Assembly: GCF_001458195.1 (NCBI RefSeq)
Contig: NZ_CYPU01000021.1
Span: 62,001-126,000 of the forward strand
DNA from: Ruegeria atlantica
Lineage (GTDB): Bacteria; Pseudomonadota; Alphaproteobacteria; Rhodobacterales; Rhodobacteraceae
Reading direction: 5' to 3'
DNA: 64,000 nt
Under the pieces are notes generated by a model. That model searched no databases and was not told the DNA's origin. It saw only the letters and a list, made by a program, of their open reading frames with translations. A program made the translations under genes and the position numbers. This document shows, one piece after another, positions 16,724-24,503 of the stretch. Every line of letters starts with the position of its first letter. Position 1 is the stretch's first letter.

Positions 16724-17283
16724 CCGATCTGACTGAAATTAAGGCCGTCGCCCGTAAGGCGGCATTTGCGCGCCGGAAGGCTGCATTCGATGCGCGTTTG
16801 CCGGGTGCCGCCGGACGTTTGTCCGAAGTGCTTGCGGGGCATCGCGGCGTCCCGATGTCGGGGTACATGCCGATCCGCACCGAAATTGATCCTTTGCCTG
16901 CTATGGCCGAGGCCGCGGCTTATGGCCCGGTCGGTGTGCCGGTCATTCAGGCCGCCGGGCAGGCGTTGCGGTTTTCGCGCTGGACACCCGAGGGCGTGCT
17001 AAAGGATGGCCCGTTCGGCGCCAAGGTTCCCGAGATTGACGATTATTTTGACCCCGAAATACTGGTTGTGCCGCTGGTTGCATTTGACGCGCAAGGCGGA
17101 AGACTGGGATATGGCGGTGGCTTTTATGACCGCACGCTAGAGGGATTGCGCGCCAAGCGCCCCACACTGGCCATCGGCTTTGCCTTTGACGCACAAGAGG
17201 CCGAGGGGCTGCCGTTGGAACCCACGGATCAGCCGTTGGATATGGTCATCACTGAAAGCCGAGTACTGACGTTCTCGGCCTGA
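16720..17283 (+). CDS. 5-formyltetrahydrofolate cyclo-ligase
   Basis: A 187-residue cytoplasmic enzyme that converts 5-formyl-THF to 5,10-methenyl-THF with ATP. The nucleotide and folate site motifs are RKAAFARRKAAFD near the N-terminus, VPLVAFDAQGGRLGYGGGFYDRTL (quoted in part as GRLGYGGGFYDR) and the late TDQPLDMVITE. The start is GTG, overlapping the mgtE stop by 4 bases. In many alphaproteobacteria this gene lies beside 6S RNA and zapA; here it follows mgtE instead, and I see no 6S RNA. Strongly coupled to mgtE by the overlap. YgfA/FAU1 is the usual bacterial name. Confidence 0.93.
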   Translation: MTDLTEIKAVARKAAFARRKAAFDARLPGAAGRLSEVLAGHRGVPMSGYMPIRTEIDPLPAMAEAAAYGPVGVPVIQAAGQALRFSRWTPEGVLKDGPFGAKVPEIDDYFDPEILVVPLVAFDAQGGRLGYGGGFYDRTLEGLRAKRPTLAIGFAFDAQEAEGLPLEPTDQPLDMVITESRVLTFSA

Positions 17284-17288
17284 CCGCC

Positions 17289-17522
17289 TTAGGTCGGGCT
17301 GTTTTCGCGAAAGTACTCCCACGCGTCCACTTCTGTGCCATCGGGCAGGATGCAGATGCCGATCTGGCCGCCTTCGCCATCTCGGATTTCGTAACGATTG
17401 CCGCTTTCAACGCAAAAGGTTGCTGCCGGGTTCGCCAGCTGGGTGGACGAGTCGTTTGAAGCAGGTTGGTCGCAAGCTGAAAGCGCGGTCAAACTGGCGG
17501 CGGTCAGAAGGGCAGGGCGCAT
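17289..17522 (-). CDS. DUF333 lipoprotein
   Basis: A 77-residue predicted lipoprotein. The signal MRPALLTAASLTALSACDQP ends in lipobox LSAC with lipidated Cys17. The mature part fits DUF333, a short Cys-containing domain sometimes called hemolysin-like: NPAATFCVESGNRYEIRDG and IGICILPDGTEVDAWEYFR. DUF333 proteins carry no demonstrated hemolytic activity; they occur alone or beside META-domain proteins in the envelope. ATG 17522 follows GGAGATTTCCC. The gene ends 5 bases from the convergent cyclo-ligase gene and is divergent from the YmdB-type phosphoesterase. Confidence 0.85.
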   Translation of the reverse strand: MRPALLTAASLTALSACDQPASNDSSTQLANPAATFCVESGNRYEIRDGEGGQIGICILPDGTEVDAWEYFRENSPT

Positions 17523-17611
17523 GGGAAATCTCCTGCATAATGTGCTTTGGCGGTTTATTCTGCCAGCTTAACCACTTGTGCTTGAGAGATACCACACTTA
17601 GGACAGTTCGA

Positions 17612-18427
17612 ATGAGGATACTTTTTCTGGGTGACGTGATGGGCCGCGCCGGACGCGCGGCCATTCAGCAACATTTGCCGCGTCTGCGCGACGAATGGCG
17701 GTTGGATTTTGTCGTGGTCAATGGCGAGAACGCATCAAACGGGATGGGCCTGATCGGGGATCACGCTAAACTGCTGTTGGATGCCGGGGCCGATTGCCTG
17801 ACACTGGGCGATCACGCGTTCGACCAGAAGGACATGTTGCAATTCATCGAAAGTGAACCCCGTATTGTGCGCCCGGTGAACTTTGCCAAGGGCGCGCCGG
17901 GCAGGGGCCACCGGTTGTACACCGCGCCGGGCGGGCGCAAGGTTCTGGTTGTTCAGGTGTTGGGGCAAGTCTTCATGAAACGCCCCTTTGATGATCCGTT
18001 CTCTGCTATTGAACCAATCCTGAAGTCGCACCCGCGTGGCGGGCAAGCGCAGGCGATCATCGTCGATATGCATTGTGAAGCGACTTCCGAAAAGATGGCC
18101 ATGGGCCACTTTTGCGACAAACGCGCCAGCCTTGTTGTGGGCACACATACGCATGTGCCGACTGCTGACGCGCAAATCCTGCCGGGTGGCACGGCCTATC
18201 TGACGGATGCGGGCATGTGTGGCGATTATGACTCGGTCATCGGCATGGACAAGCTGGAACCGATGCGCCGGTTTATCACCGGTATGCCCAAAGCCCGGTT
18301 CACTCCGGCTAATGGCGAGGCCACGCTAAGCGGAGTGTTCGTTGAAACCGATGACCGTGACGGTCAGGCGAAATCTGTTCAAATGGTGCGCATTGGTGGG
18401 CGGCTACAGCAAGCTGGCCCACAGTAA
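17612..18427 (+). CDS. YmdB-family metallophosphoesterase
   Basis: A 271-residue calcineurin-like phosphoesterase of the YmdB/TIGR00282 family. Di-metal motifs are FLGDVMGRAGR at the N-terminus, VVNGENASNGMG, TLGDHAFDQKD and GTHTHVPTAD, with DAGMCGDYDSVIGM at the C-terminal side. Bacillus YmdB hydrolyses 2',3'- and 3',5'-cyclic nucleotides and affects motility and biofilm; the same activity is expected but not proven here. The frame is open upstream through the DUF333 promoter region, but ATG 17612 begins exactly at the conserved MRILFLGD strand. Divergent from the DUF333 gene; a transporter gene follows after 90 bases. Confidence 0.92.
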   Translation: MRILFLGDVMGRAGRAAIQQHLPRLRDEWRLDFVVVNGENASNGMGLIGDHAKLLLDAGADCLTLGDHAFDQKDMLQFIESEPRIVRPVNFAKGAPGRGHRLYTAPGGRKVLVVQVLGQVFMKRPFDDPFSAIEPILKSHPRGGQAQAIIVDMHCEATSEKMAMGHFCDKRASLVVGTHTHVPTADAQILPGGTAYLTDAGMCGDYDSVIGMDKLEPMRRFITGMPKARFTPANGEATLSGVFVETDDRDGQAKSVQMVRIGGRLQQAGPQ

Positions 18428-18517
18428 GGGCACGTCAGGCTTGCTCTGTCGCGCGCAATGCGTGAAACTGCCTGACGGGCGCGTAAACCAGGCCAGGGTT
18501 CGGACAGAAAACCAAGA

Positions 18518-20296
18518 ATGCAATTCCTTCAACTGACAGAAATGGGAAGCGCGATACTGGCGCTGTTGGTCGTTGCAGGCATGTTCACCATGTTCCTGCG
18601 CGAATCCTATCCGACTGAAGTGGTCGCAATTGGTGGCGTGGCCGTGATGCTGGTGACGGGCATTCTGCCCTATCAAAGCGCACTTGCCGTTCTGTCAAAT
18701 CCGGCCCCTTGGACGATTGCCGCGATGTTCATCATCATGGGAGCATTGGTGCGTACCGGAGCACTGGACGCATTCACATCGACCGCACAGAAACAGGCAC
18801 AGGTAAGTCCCAAGGTCGCAATCGCGACGCTGATGGCCTTTGTTGTCTTTGCCTCGGCGGTGGTTTCAAACACGCCCGTGGTGGTCGTCATGATCCCCGT
18901 ATTCGTTCAGATCGCGCGGACGCTGAACGTGTCGGCCTCGAAACTGCTGATCCCGCTTAGCTATGCGGCCATTCTGGGTGGTACGCTGACCCTGATCGGG
19001 ACCTCGACCAACCTGTTGGTTGATGGTGTCGCGCGGGCCCAGGGGATGACCCCGTTTACGATATTCGAGGTCACGCCGCTGGGCATCGCGCTGGTCATTT
19101 ACGGCATGTTCTACCTGCGGTTTGTCGCGCCGCGCCTGCTGCCGGAACGGGACAGCATGGCGACAATGCTTAGCGATCGGTCGAAGATGAAGTTCTTTAC
19201 CGAGGCTGTCATTCCCCCCGACAGCAACCTGATCGGACGTGAGGTGACGGGCGTGCAGCTGTTCAAACGTCCTGGCGTGCGCCTGATCGACGTCGTGCGC
19301 GGCGACGAGTCGTTGCGGCGCAACCTCAAGGGCGTCGCTTTGAAAGTTGGCGACCGTGTCGTTCTTCGGACTGAGATGACGGAACTGCTGAGCCTGCAAT
19401 CCAATAGAGAACTCAAGCGTGTCGATCAGGTCTCGGCGGTTGAGACGAAAACGGTCGAGGTGCTGATCACTCCGGGTTGCCGCATGGTGGGGCGGACGTT
19501 GGGCACGATGCGTTTACGCCGCCGCTATGGCGTCTATGTGCTGGCGGTGCATCGGAGAAACCAGAATATCGGGCGGCAATTGGATGATCTGGTCGTGCGG
19601 GTCGGTGACACGCTGCTGCTGGAGGGTTCACCTGCAGATATCCGGAAACTGGCTGCTGATATGGATATGGTCGATGTGACCCAACCTTCGGCCCGCGCAT
19701 TCCGCCGCAGCCACGCGCCGATTGCCATCGGGGCGCTGACCGGGATCGTTGTGCTGGCCGCGCTGGGCGTTGCGCCCATCCTGCTGTTGTCGGTCCTTGC
19801 TGTTGCGGTTGTTTTGATTACGCGCTGCATCGACGCGGATGAGGCATTTTCCTTTGTCGAAGGACGATTGCTGGCCCTCATCTTCTCAATGCTGGCCATA
19901 GGCTCGGCATTGGATAAATCCGGTGCAGTTTCCTTAATTGTCGAAGCCGTGGCGCCGGGTCTTGGTGCCCTGCCACCATTCCTGATCATCTGGGCGGTCT
20001 ATTTGCTGACCTCTGTGCTGACAGAGCTGGTGTCGAATAACGCCGTGGCAGTTGTGGTGACGCCGATTGCCATCGGTTTGGCGCAGGCCGTGGGCGTTGA
20101 TCCGCGTCCTCTGGTGGTGGCGGTCATGGTGGCAGCCTCGGCTTCATTTGCGACGCCGATCGGATATCAGACCAACATGATGGTTTACGGCCCCGGTGGG
20201 TACAGGTTCACAGATTTTCTGAAAGTTGGCGTGCCGCTGAATCTGACTGTGGGTTTGCTGGCTTCGCTGTTGATCCCTCTGATCTGGCCGCTTTGA
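18518..20296 (+). CDS. SLC13 family permease with RCK_C domains
   Basis: A 592-residue transporter of the SLC13/DASS type (ArsB/NhaD superfamily). About five hydrophobic helices (1-210) are followed by two cytoplasmic TrkA-C (RCK_C) domains at roughly 220-300 and 310-395 (VEVLITPGCRMVGRTL, RRNQNIGRQLDDLVVRVGDT) and then by six more helices. The repeated SNTPVVVVMIPVF / GTSTNLLV and VSNNAVAVVVTPIAIG / FATPIGYQTNMMV motifs are the paired substrate and sodium sites. Substrates in the family are di- and tricarboxylates or sulfate; the RCK insertion is common in sulfate-permease-like members. A second, related protein is encoded at 24504-26276. Confidence 0.9.
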   Translation: MQFLQLTEMGSAILALLVVAGMFTMFLRESYPTEVVAIGGVAVMLVTGILPYQSALAVLSNPAPWTIAAMFIIMGALVRTGALDAFTSTAQKQAQVSPKVAIATLMAFVVFASAVVSNTPVVVVMIPVFVQIARTLNVSASKLLIPLSYAAILGGTLTLIGTSTNLLVDGVARAQGMTPFTIFEVTPLGIALVIYGMFYLRFVAPRLLPERDSMATMLSDRSKMKFFTEAVIPPDSNLIGREVTGVQLFKRPGVRLIDVVRGDESLRRNLKGVALKVGDRVVLRTEMTELLSLQSNRELKRVDQVSAVETKTVEVLITPGCRMVGRTLGTMRLRRRYGVYVLAVHRRNQNIGRQLDDLVVRVGDTLLLEGSPADIRKLAADMDMVDVTQPSARAFRRSHAPIAIGALTGIVVLAALGVAPILLLSVLAVAVVLITRCIDADEAFSFVEGRLLALIFSMLAIGSALDKSGAVSLIVEAVAPGLGALPPFLIIWAVYLLTSVLTELVSNNAVAVVVTPIAIGLAQAVGVDPRPLVVAVMVAASASFATPIGYQTNMMVYGPGGYRFTDFLKVGVPLNLTVGLLASLLIPLIWPL

Positions 20297-20394
20297 GTTC
20301 GGCACGGAACCGCTGGTTTTCCGGCGAAGTCCTTGTAAAATCAAAACCTCATACAATGTTTTGAATAAGTGATTTTGCGAAAAGGAGCACGCCA

Positions 20395-21135
20395 ATGCTC
20401 AAGACCGGATATACTGCGCTTACGGTTGCGGCCACATCAGCCATGCTGAGCAGCGCGGCCATCGGCGGAACGATCGAAGGCACTGCAACATATCGCGAAC
20501 GTATCGCCGTACCACCGGATGCGACGCTTTACGTGCAATTGCAGGACGTCTCGCGCGCGGACGCACCGTCGGTGACCCTGTCGGCAAAGCGCTATGCGCT
20601 GACCGGAGTGCCAGCACAGTTCGAGCTGAGCTATGACGACGCCCTTATTCAAGAGGGGATGCGCTATGTGGTGCGTGGTTCGATCTTTCAGGGCGACAAG
20701 CTGTTGTTCACAACCGATACTGCCTACCCCGTTCTGACGAATGGGGCCGGGAACACGACCGATCTGATGCTGGTCAAAGTACAACCGCCCGGGGCAGCCG
20801 TGCTGGAGAACACCAACTGGACTGCAACCGGCCTGAATGGCGCAGCACTTGAGACCGAAAGGCGCCCCGCGCTTTCATTCGCCAAGGATGGCGCGTTCTC
20901 GGGCAGCGGTGGATGTAACCGGTTTTCCGGCCAAGCCGAGATTGCGGGCAACAATATTGAATTCCCCGACAACATGGCCGCCACCTTGATGGCCTGTCCG
21001 CCGCCACTGGATGAAGTTGAGCGGCAGTTTTTCAAAGCCCTTCAGGGGGTGACAGCATATGCCTTCAAAGGCGATACGCTGGTGTTGCTGGACAACGCCG
21101 GGCAAGCCGTCGTGCAATTTGCCCGGGAACAGTAG
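20395..21135 (+). CDS. YbaY/META two-domain envelope protein
   Basis: A 246-residue exported protein. A signal peptide of about 24 residues (MLKTGYTALTVAATSAMLSS) lacks a lipobox, so a periplasmic location is likely. Residues 25-130 resemble the YbaY domain (GTATYRERIAVPPDATLYVQ, DDALIQEGMRYVVRG). Residues 140-246 form a META (HslJ) domain with LENTNWTATGLNG, GCNRFSGQAEI and MAATLMACPPP; the two Cys may form a disulfide. Both domains occur in heat-shock or envelope-stress proteins of unknown mechanism. AAAAGGAG precedes ATG 20395. It converges on the FAD dehydrogenase gene, 14 bases away, across a GGCCGTC/GACGGCC hairpin. Confidence 0.85.
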   Translation: MLKTGYTALTVAATSAMLSSAAIGGTIEGTATYRERIAVPPDATLYVQLQDVSRADAPSVTLSAKRYALTGVPAQFELSYDDALIQEGMRYVVRGSIFQGDKLLFTTDTAYPVLTNGAGNTTDLMLVKVQPPGAAVLENTNWTATGLNGAALETERRPALSFAKDGAFSGSGGCNRFSGQAEIAGNNIEFPDNMAATLMACPPPLDEVERQFFKALQGVTAYAFKGDTLVLLDNAGQAVVQFAREQ

Positions 21136-21149
21136 GGTTTAAGGGGCCG

Positions 21150-22811
21150 TCACGCGACGGCCCTCGACCGCCCTGCATTGCGTCCCGAGAAAATGCAGCC
21201 ACCCAGAAATGAACCTTCGAGCGCGTTGTAGCCGTGATAGCCACCGCCGCCAAAACCCGCGACCTCTCCGGCTGCGAACAGGCCGGGAACGACCTGACCG
21301 TCTGCGCCCACCATCTGACTGTCCAGATTGGTCTGAAGCCCACCCAGCGTCTTGCGCGTCAGCACGTGCAGTTTCACCGCGATCAGCGGGCCATTGGCCG
21401 GATCAAGGAACTTGTGCGGCTTGGCGGTTCGGATCAGTTTGTCTCCACGGTAGTTGCGCGCGGCCAGAATGGCGGCCATCTGCGCATCCTTGGTGAACGG
21501 GTTGTCGATCTGGTAATCCCGCGCCTCGATCTGGGCGCGTAGATGCGCCTCATCAATCAGCCCTCCGCCCAGATGGTTCATGCCGTTCACCAGTTCGGTG
21601 AGGGTGTTGGCGACAATGAAGTCCTCGCCATGTTCCTTGAACGCTTCAACCGGGGCAGTGGCCTTGGAGCCTGTCAGGATACGTTGGAACAGAACCTCTT
21701 TCCAACCACCGTCGGTCATGTCGGGGTTCTGTTCGGACCCGGATAGGGCGAATTCCTTTTTGATCACCTTCTGGGTCAGAACGAACCAACTGTATTCATG
21801 GCCGGTTTTCAGGATTTCTTTTAGCGTTCCCAATGTATCAAAACCCGGCAGGCACGGCGGTTTCAACCGGTTGCCTTCAGCGTCGAACCACATTGAGCTT
21901 GGGCCGGGCAGAATGCGAATACCGTGCGATGGCCAGATCGGATTCCAGTTACGCACGCCTTCGGTGTAATGCCACATCCGGTCGCCGTTGATCACATGGC
22001 CGCCGGCCTTTTCGCTGATGCCGATCATGCGGCCATCAACGTGGAATGGCACGCCTGCGACCATGTCCTGTGGTGGCTCGCCCAGACGGTCGCGTGGCCA
22101 GCTTTTGCGCACCATTTCAAAATTCCCGCCGATGCCACCTGACGTGACGATGACGGCTGGGGCGTAAAACTCGAACTCGCCGACCTCATCACGGTTGGTC
22201 TTGGCGCCGTGGGGTGCGGTGTCGTCTGCCAGAACTTCGCCCGAGACGCCTTTGGCAGCGCTGTTCTGCATGATGATGTGGCTGACTTGATGGCGGAATT
22301 TAAGCTCGATCAAACCGTTGCCGACATGGTCACGCACCCGGCGTTTGAAATGTTCCAGAACACCTGGGCCGGTGCCCCAGGTGATATGAAAGCGGGGCAC
22401 AGAATTACCGTGACCATCCGCATATGATCCACCGCGTTCGGCCCAGCCGACAATCGGAAACCAGCGCAGGCCCATGTCATGCAGCCAAGGGCGCATCTCA
22501 CCGGCGGCAAATTCCACATAGGCCTCGGCCCATTTGCGGGGCCATGCGTCCTCGTCACGATCGAACTGCGCGCTGCCCATCCAGTCTCGCAAGGCAAGGT
22601 CGTAGCTGTCCTTGATGCCCATGCGCCGCTGTTCCGGCGTGTCGACCATGAACAGGCCGCCGAGACTCCAAAACGCCTGACCACCGAGGAAATGCGCGGG
22701 TTCCTGATCGACCACGATCACCTTTTTGCCCCGGTCGCCCAGTTCAGCTGCGGCGGCCAACCCGGCCAGCCCAGCCCCCACGACGATGGCATCGGCAGAG
22801 TTATTCGTCAT
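21150..22811 (-). CDS. FAD-binding dehydrogenase, KstD/fumarate reductase-like
   Basis: A 553-residue flavoprotein of the fumarate reductase/3-ketosteroid-dehydrogenase superfamily (COG3573 type). The FAD-binding dinucleotide motif AIVVGAGLAGLAAAAELGDR starts at residue 8, and the C-terminal GLFAAGEVAGFGGGGYHGYN closes the FAD domain. SGGIGGNFEMVRKSWP and GGHVINGDRMWHYTEG occur in the middle. These enzymes are annotated as FAD-binding dehydrogenases; the substrate is not known, with ketosteroids or related organic acids possible. ATG 22811 is only 11 bases after the stop of a BASS-type transporter gene, so the two form an operon of uptake plus oxidation (inferred). Confidence 0.88.
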   Translation of the reverse strand: MTNNSADAIVVGAGLAGLAAAAELGDRGKKVIVVDQEPAHFLGGQAFWSLGGLFMVDTPEQRRMGIKDSYDLALRDWMGSAQFDRDEDAWPRKWAEAYVEFAAGEMRPWLHDMGLRWFPIVGWAERGGSYADGHGNSVPRFHITWGTGPGVLEHFKRRVRDHVGNGLIELKFRHQVSHIIMQNSAAKGVSGEVLADDTAPHGAKTNRDEVGEFEFYAPAVIVTSGGIGGNFEMVRKSWPRDRLGEPPQDMVAGVPFHVDGRMIGISEKAGGHVINGDRMWHYTEGVRNWNPIWPSHGIRILPGPSSMWFDAEGNRLKPPCLPGFDTLGTLKEILKTGHEYSWFVLTQKVIKKEFALSGSEQNPDMTDGGWKEVLFQRILTGSKATAPVEAFKEHGEDFIVANTLTELVNGMNHLGGGLIDEAHLRAQIEARDYQIDNPFTKDAQMAAILAARNYRGDKLIRTAKPHKFLDPANGPLIAVKLHVLTRKTLGGLQTNLDSQMVGADGQVVPGLFAAGEVAGFGGGGYHGYNALEGSFLGGCIFSGRNAGRSRAVA

Positions 22812-22822
22812 GTCTTATCCTT

Positions 22823-23686
22823 TCAGCGGCTGCGGAACCAAAGGATGAAGGGCAAGGCCACAACATACATCGTTATTCCGTACACAGCCGAGGGCAGGGC
22901 CAACGGGCTGAACCCGCTTTCCGTCGCCGTGATCAATGCAGCCAGTGTAATCCCAAGTGTCGAGTTTTGTATGCCGGTTTCGATGGAAACAGTCTTGCTT
23001 TCATTCCATGACAGGTTTGCGGCACGCGCCAGCCCCAGCCCGATCAGCAAAAGCGCGACGTTCAATGTAATCAACCCAGCGCCCATGACGCCGAGGTTGT
23101 CGACAAACAGCTGCCAGTTTCCAGCCAGAGCAGCCAGAACGATCAGCACGAACAGAACGGTCGCAAGCTTGGACAGCGCGGGCTCGATCCGCTTTGCAAA
23201 ATCTGTTGCAAAGCTGCGAAGCGTGACGCCAAGCGCCACGGGTAGCGTTGTGATCAGGAACATGACGATCGCAAGCCCTGAGATGGACACCTCGGGTGCC
23301 GCATCGCCCATGAAATAGTTCACTGACCACGCAGCAAGAAATGGCACGGTTACCATCGAAAGCAGGCTGATGACGGCCGTCAAACTGACCGAAAGGGCGA
23401 CATCACCCTTTGCCAGTTTCGACAGGATGTTGCTGGTCACACCGCCAGGGCAAAAACTGAGGATCATGAAGCCGACCGCGATCTCGGGTGGCAACGCAAA
23501 AAGTGTGACCGTGACAAAAGCCGCGACCGGCAGCAGTACAACCTGGCACAACGCACCGATGGCGAAAGGATAGCGCCGGCTGAGTACGCGGCGGAAATCG
23601 GCGACTTCGAGCCCGACGCCCAGAGACAGCATGATAATGGCCAGCGATAGCGGCAGGCCGACATTTATTAGAAGATCCAAGAACAA
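22823..23686 (-). CDS. Bile acid:sodium symporter family transporter
   Basis: A 287-residue inner-membrane protein of the BASS (SLC10-like) family with nine to ten hydrophobic helices. Family marks are GLEVADFRRVLSRRYPF after helix 1, FMILSFCPGGVTSNILSKLAKGDVAL (in part: LSFCPGGVTSNILSKLAKGD), which is the conserved crossover region with the sodium-site residues, and ETGIQNSTLGITLAALI. BASS proteins move bile acids, pyruvate, pantothenate or other organic anions with sodium. ATG 23686 has GGGAGGAGTTGT upstream. First gene of the two-gene unit with the FAD dehydrogenase downstream. Confidence 0.92.
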   Translation of the reverse strand: MFLDLLINVGLPLSLAIIMLSLGVGLEVADFRRVLSRRYPFAIGALCQVVLLPVAAFVTVTLFALPPEIAVGFMILSFCPGGVTSNILSKLAKGDVALSVSLTAVISLLSMVTVPFLAAWSVNYFMGDAAPEVSISGLAIVMFLITTLPVALGVTLRSFATDFAKRIEPALSKLATVLFVLIVLAALAGNWQLFVDNLGVMGAGLITLNVALLLIGLGLARAANLSWNESKTVSIETGIQNSTLGITLAALITATESGFSPLALPSAVYGITMYVVALPFILWFRSR

Positions 23687-23752
23687 CTCCTCCCAAAGCC
23701 GTTCGGGCCACCCTAAGCGAGCGGTTGCGGATCAGGCAATAACGCCGTTGGG

Positions 23753-24487
23753 TCACCCATAGCGTTCGGCAAATCTGCGGAGGATTTCGGCCGGTTGCGT
23801 GACGTCCGCTGCGTGACAAATGTCGATCAGGCGCTGGGCGTCTTCGGGCGGAAAATAGCCGTGGTTCTTGTAGATATTGATGCGCTGCTCAAAATCGCGC
23901 GCGTCCGCCTCGGGGTGGAATTGCGTGGCATAAACATTCTGCCCCCAGCGGATCATCTGAAACGGGCAGGGGTCCGAGGCCAGCAGGTGGATGCACCCGT
24001 TCGGCAGCGCCTGCACGGCCTCTTTGTGGCCCACGAAGGCGTCGAATGTTCCGGTCAGCCCTGCCGTCAGCGGGTCTTGCGCCCCGTCTTCGGTCAGGTG
24101 GCAGGTCGAAGGTCCGACAGGTTCACCGTATTTCTCTTTGCTGACGTCACCGCCAAGATGGGCGGCCAGAATGCCCAGCCCATAGCAGCATCCCATAAAC
24201 GGATGATCCCGCGCGATGATTTGCGGCATCAGCCCCATGATGGTCCCTTCAATGCGCGCGTCGGTTTCGGATTTGGTTGCGGGGTCGTCACTGACGCATC
24301 CCGGTCCACCACCAACAATCACGCCGGCATAATCCGTGACATCCAGATCGTCGGGCAAAGCTTCGCAATCCAATCGGATACGATGGGTCTGGTTGGGGGT
24401 CAGGCCCGTTTTGTCCAGGATCGAGGCATATTCGGCATCCGAAGCATCGGTTTCAGGGCGCAGTTGCAGGATCAGAAATCGTGTCAT
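23753..24487 (-). CDS. Class I glutamine amidotransferase-like protein
   Basis: A 244-residue protein with a complete class I glutaminase domain. The nucleophile is Cys101 in MGCCYGLGIL, and His191 and Glu193 in FHPEAD complete the triad. GVIVGGGPGC is the oxyanion strand. It lacks a synthetase domain, so it is a free-standing glutaminase of the GuaA-like COG0518 group; gamma-glutamyl hydrolase-like roles are possible. No partner synthetase is adjacent. It is followed on the same strand by the BASS transporter (66 bases) and preceded by an SLC13 permease whose stop is 17 bases away, so all four may be transcribed together. Confidence 0.85.
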   Translation of the reverse strand: MTRFLILQLRPETDASDAEYASILDKTGLTPNQTHRIRLDCEALPDDLDVTDYAGVIVGGGPGCVSDDPATKSETDARIEGTIMGLMPQIIARDHPFMGCCYGLGILAAHLGGDVSKEKYGEPVGPSTCHLTEDGAQDPLTAGLTGTFDAFVGHKEAVQALPNGCIHLLASDPCPFQMIRWGQNVYATQFHPEADARDFEQRINIYKNHGYFPPEDAQRLIDICHAADVTQPAEILRRFAERYG

Positions 24488-24503
24488 GAATGGCTCTTAT
24501 CCG

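Noticed and set aside
16724..16800. 6S RNA near the 5-formyltetrahydrofolate cyclo-ligase gene
   Set aside because: Here the gene directly overlaps mgtE, and no room or structure for 6S RNA is present.
18428..18517. 8-bp inverted repeat (CGTCAGGC/GCCTGACG) after the YmdB gene as a terminator
   Set aside because: The loop is long and no T-run follows; a chance or weak structure.
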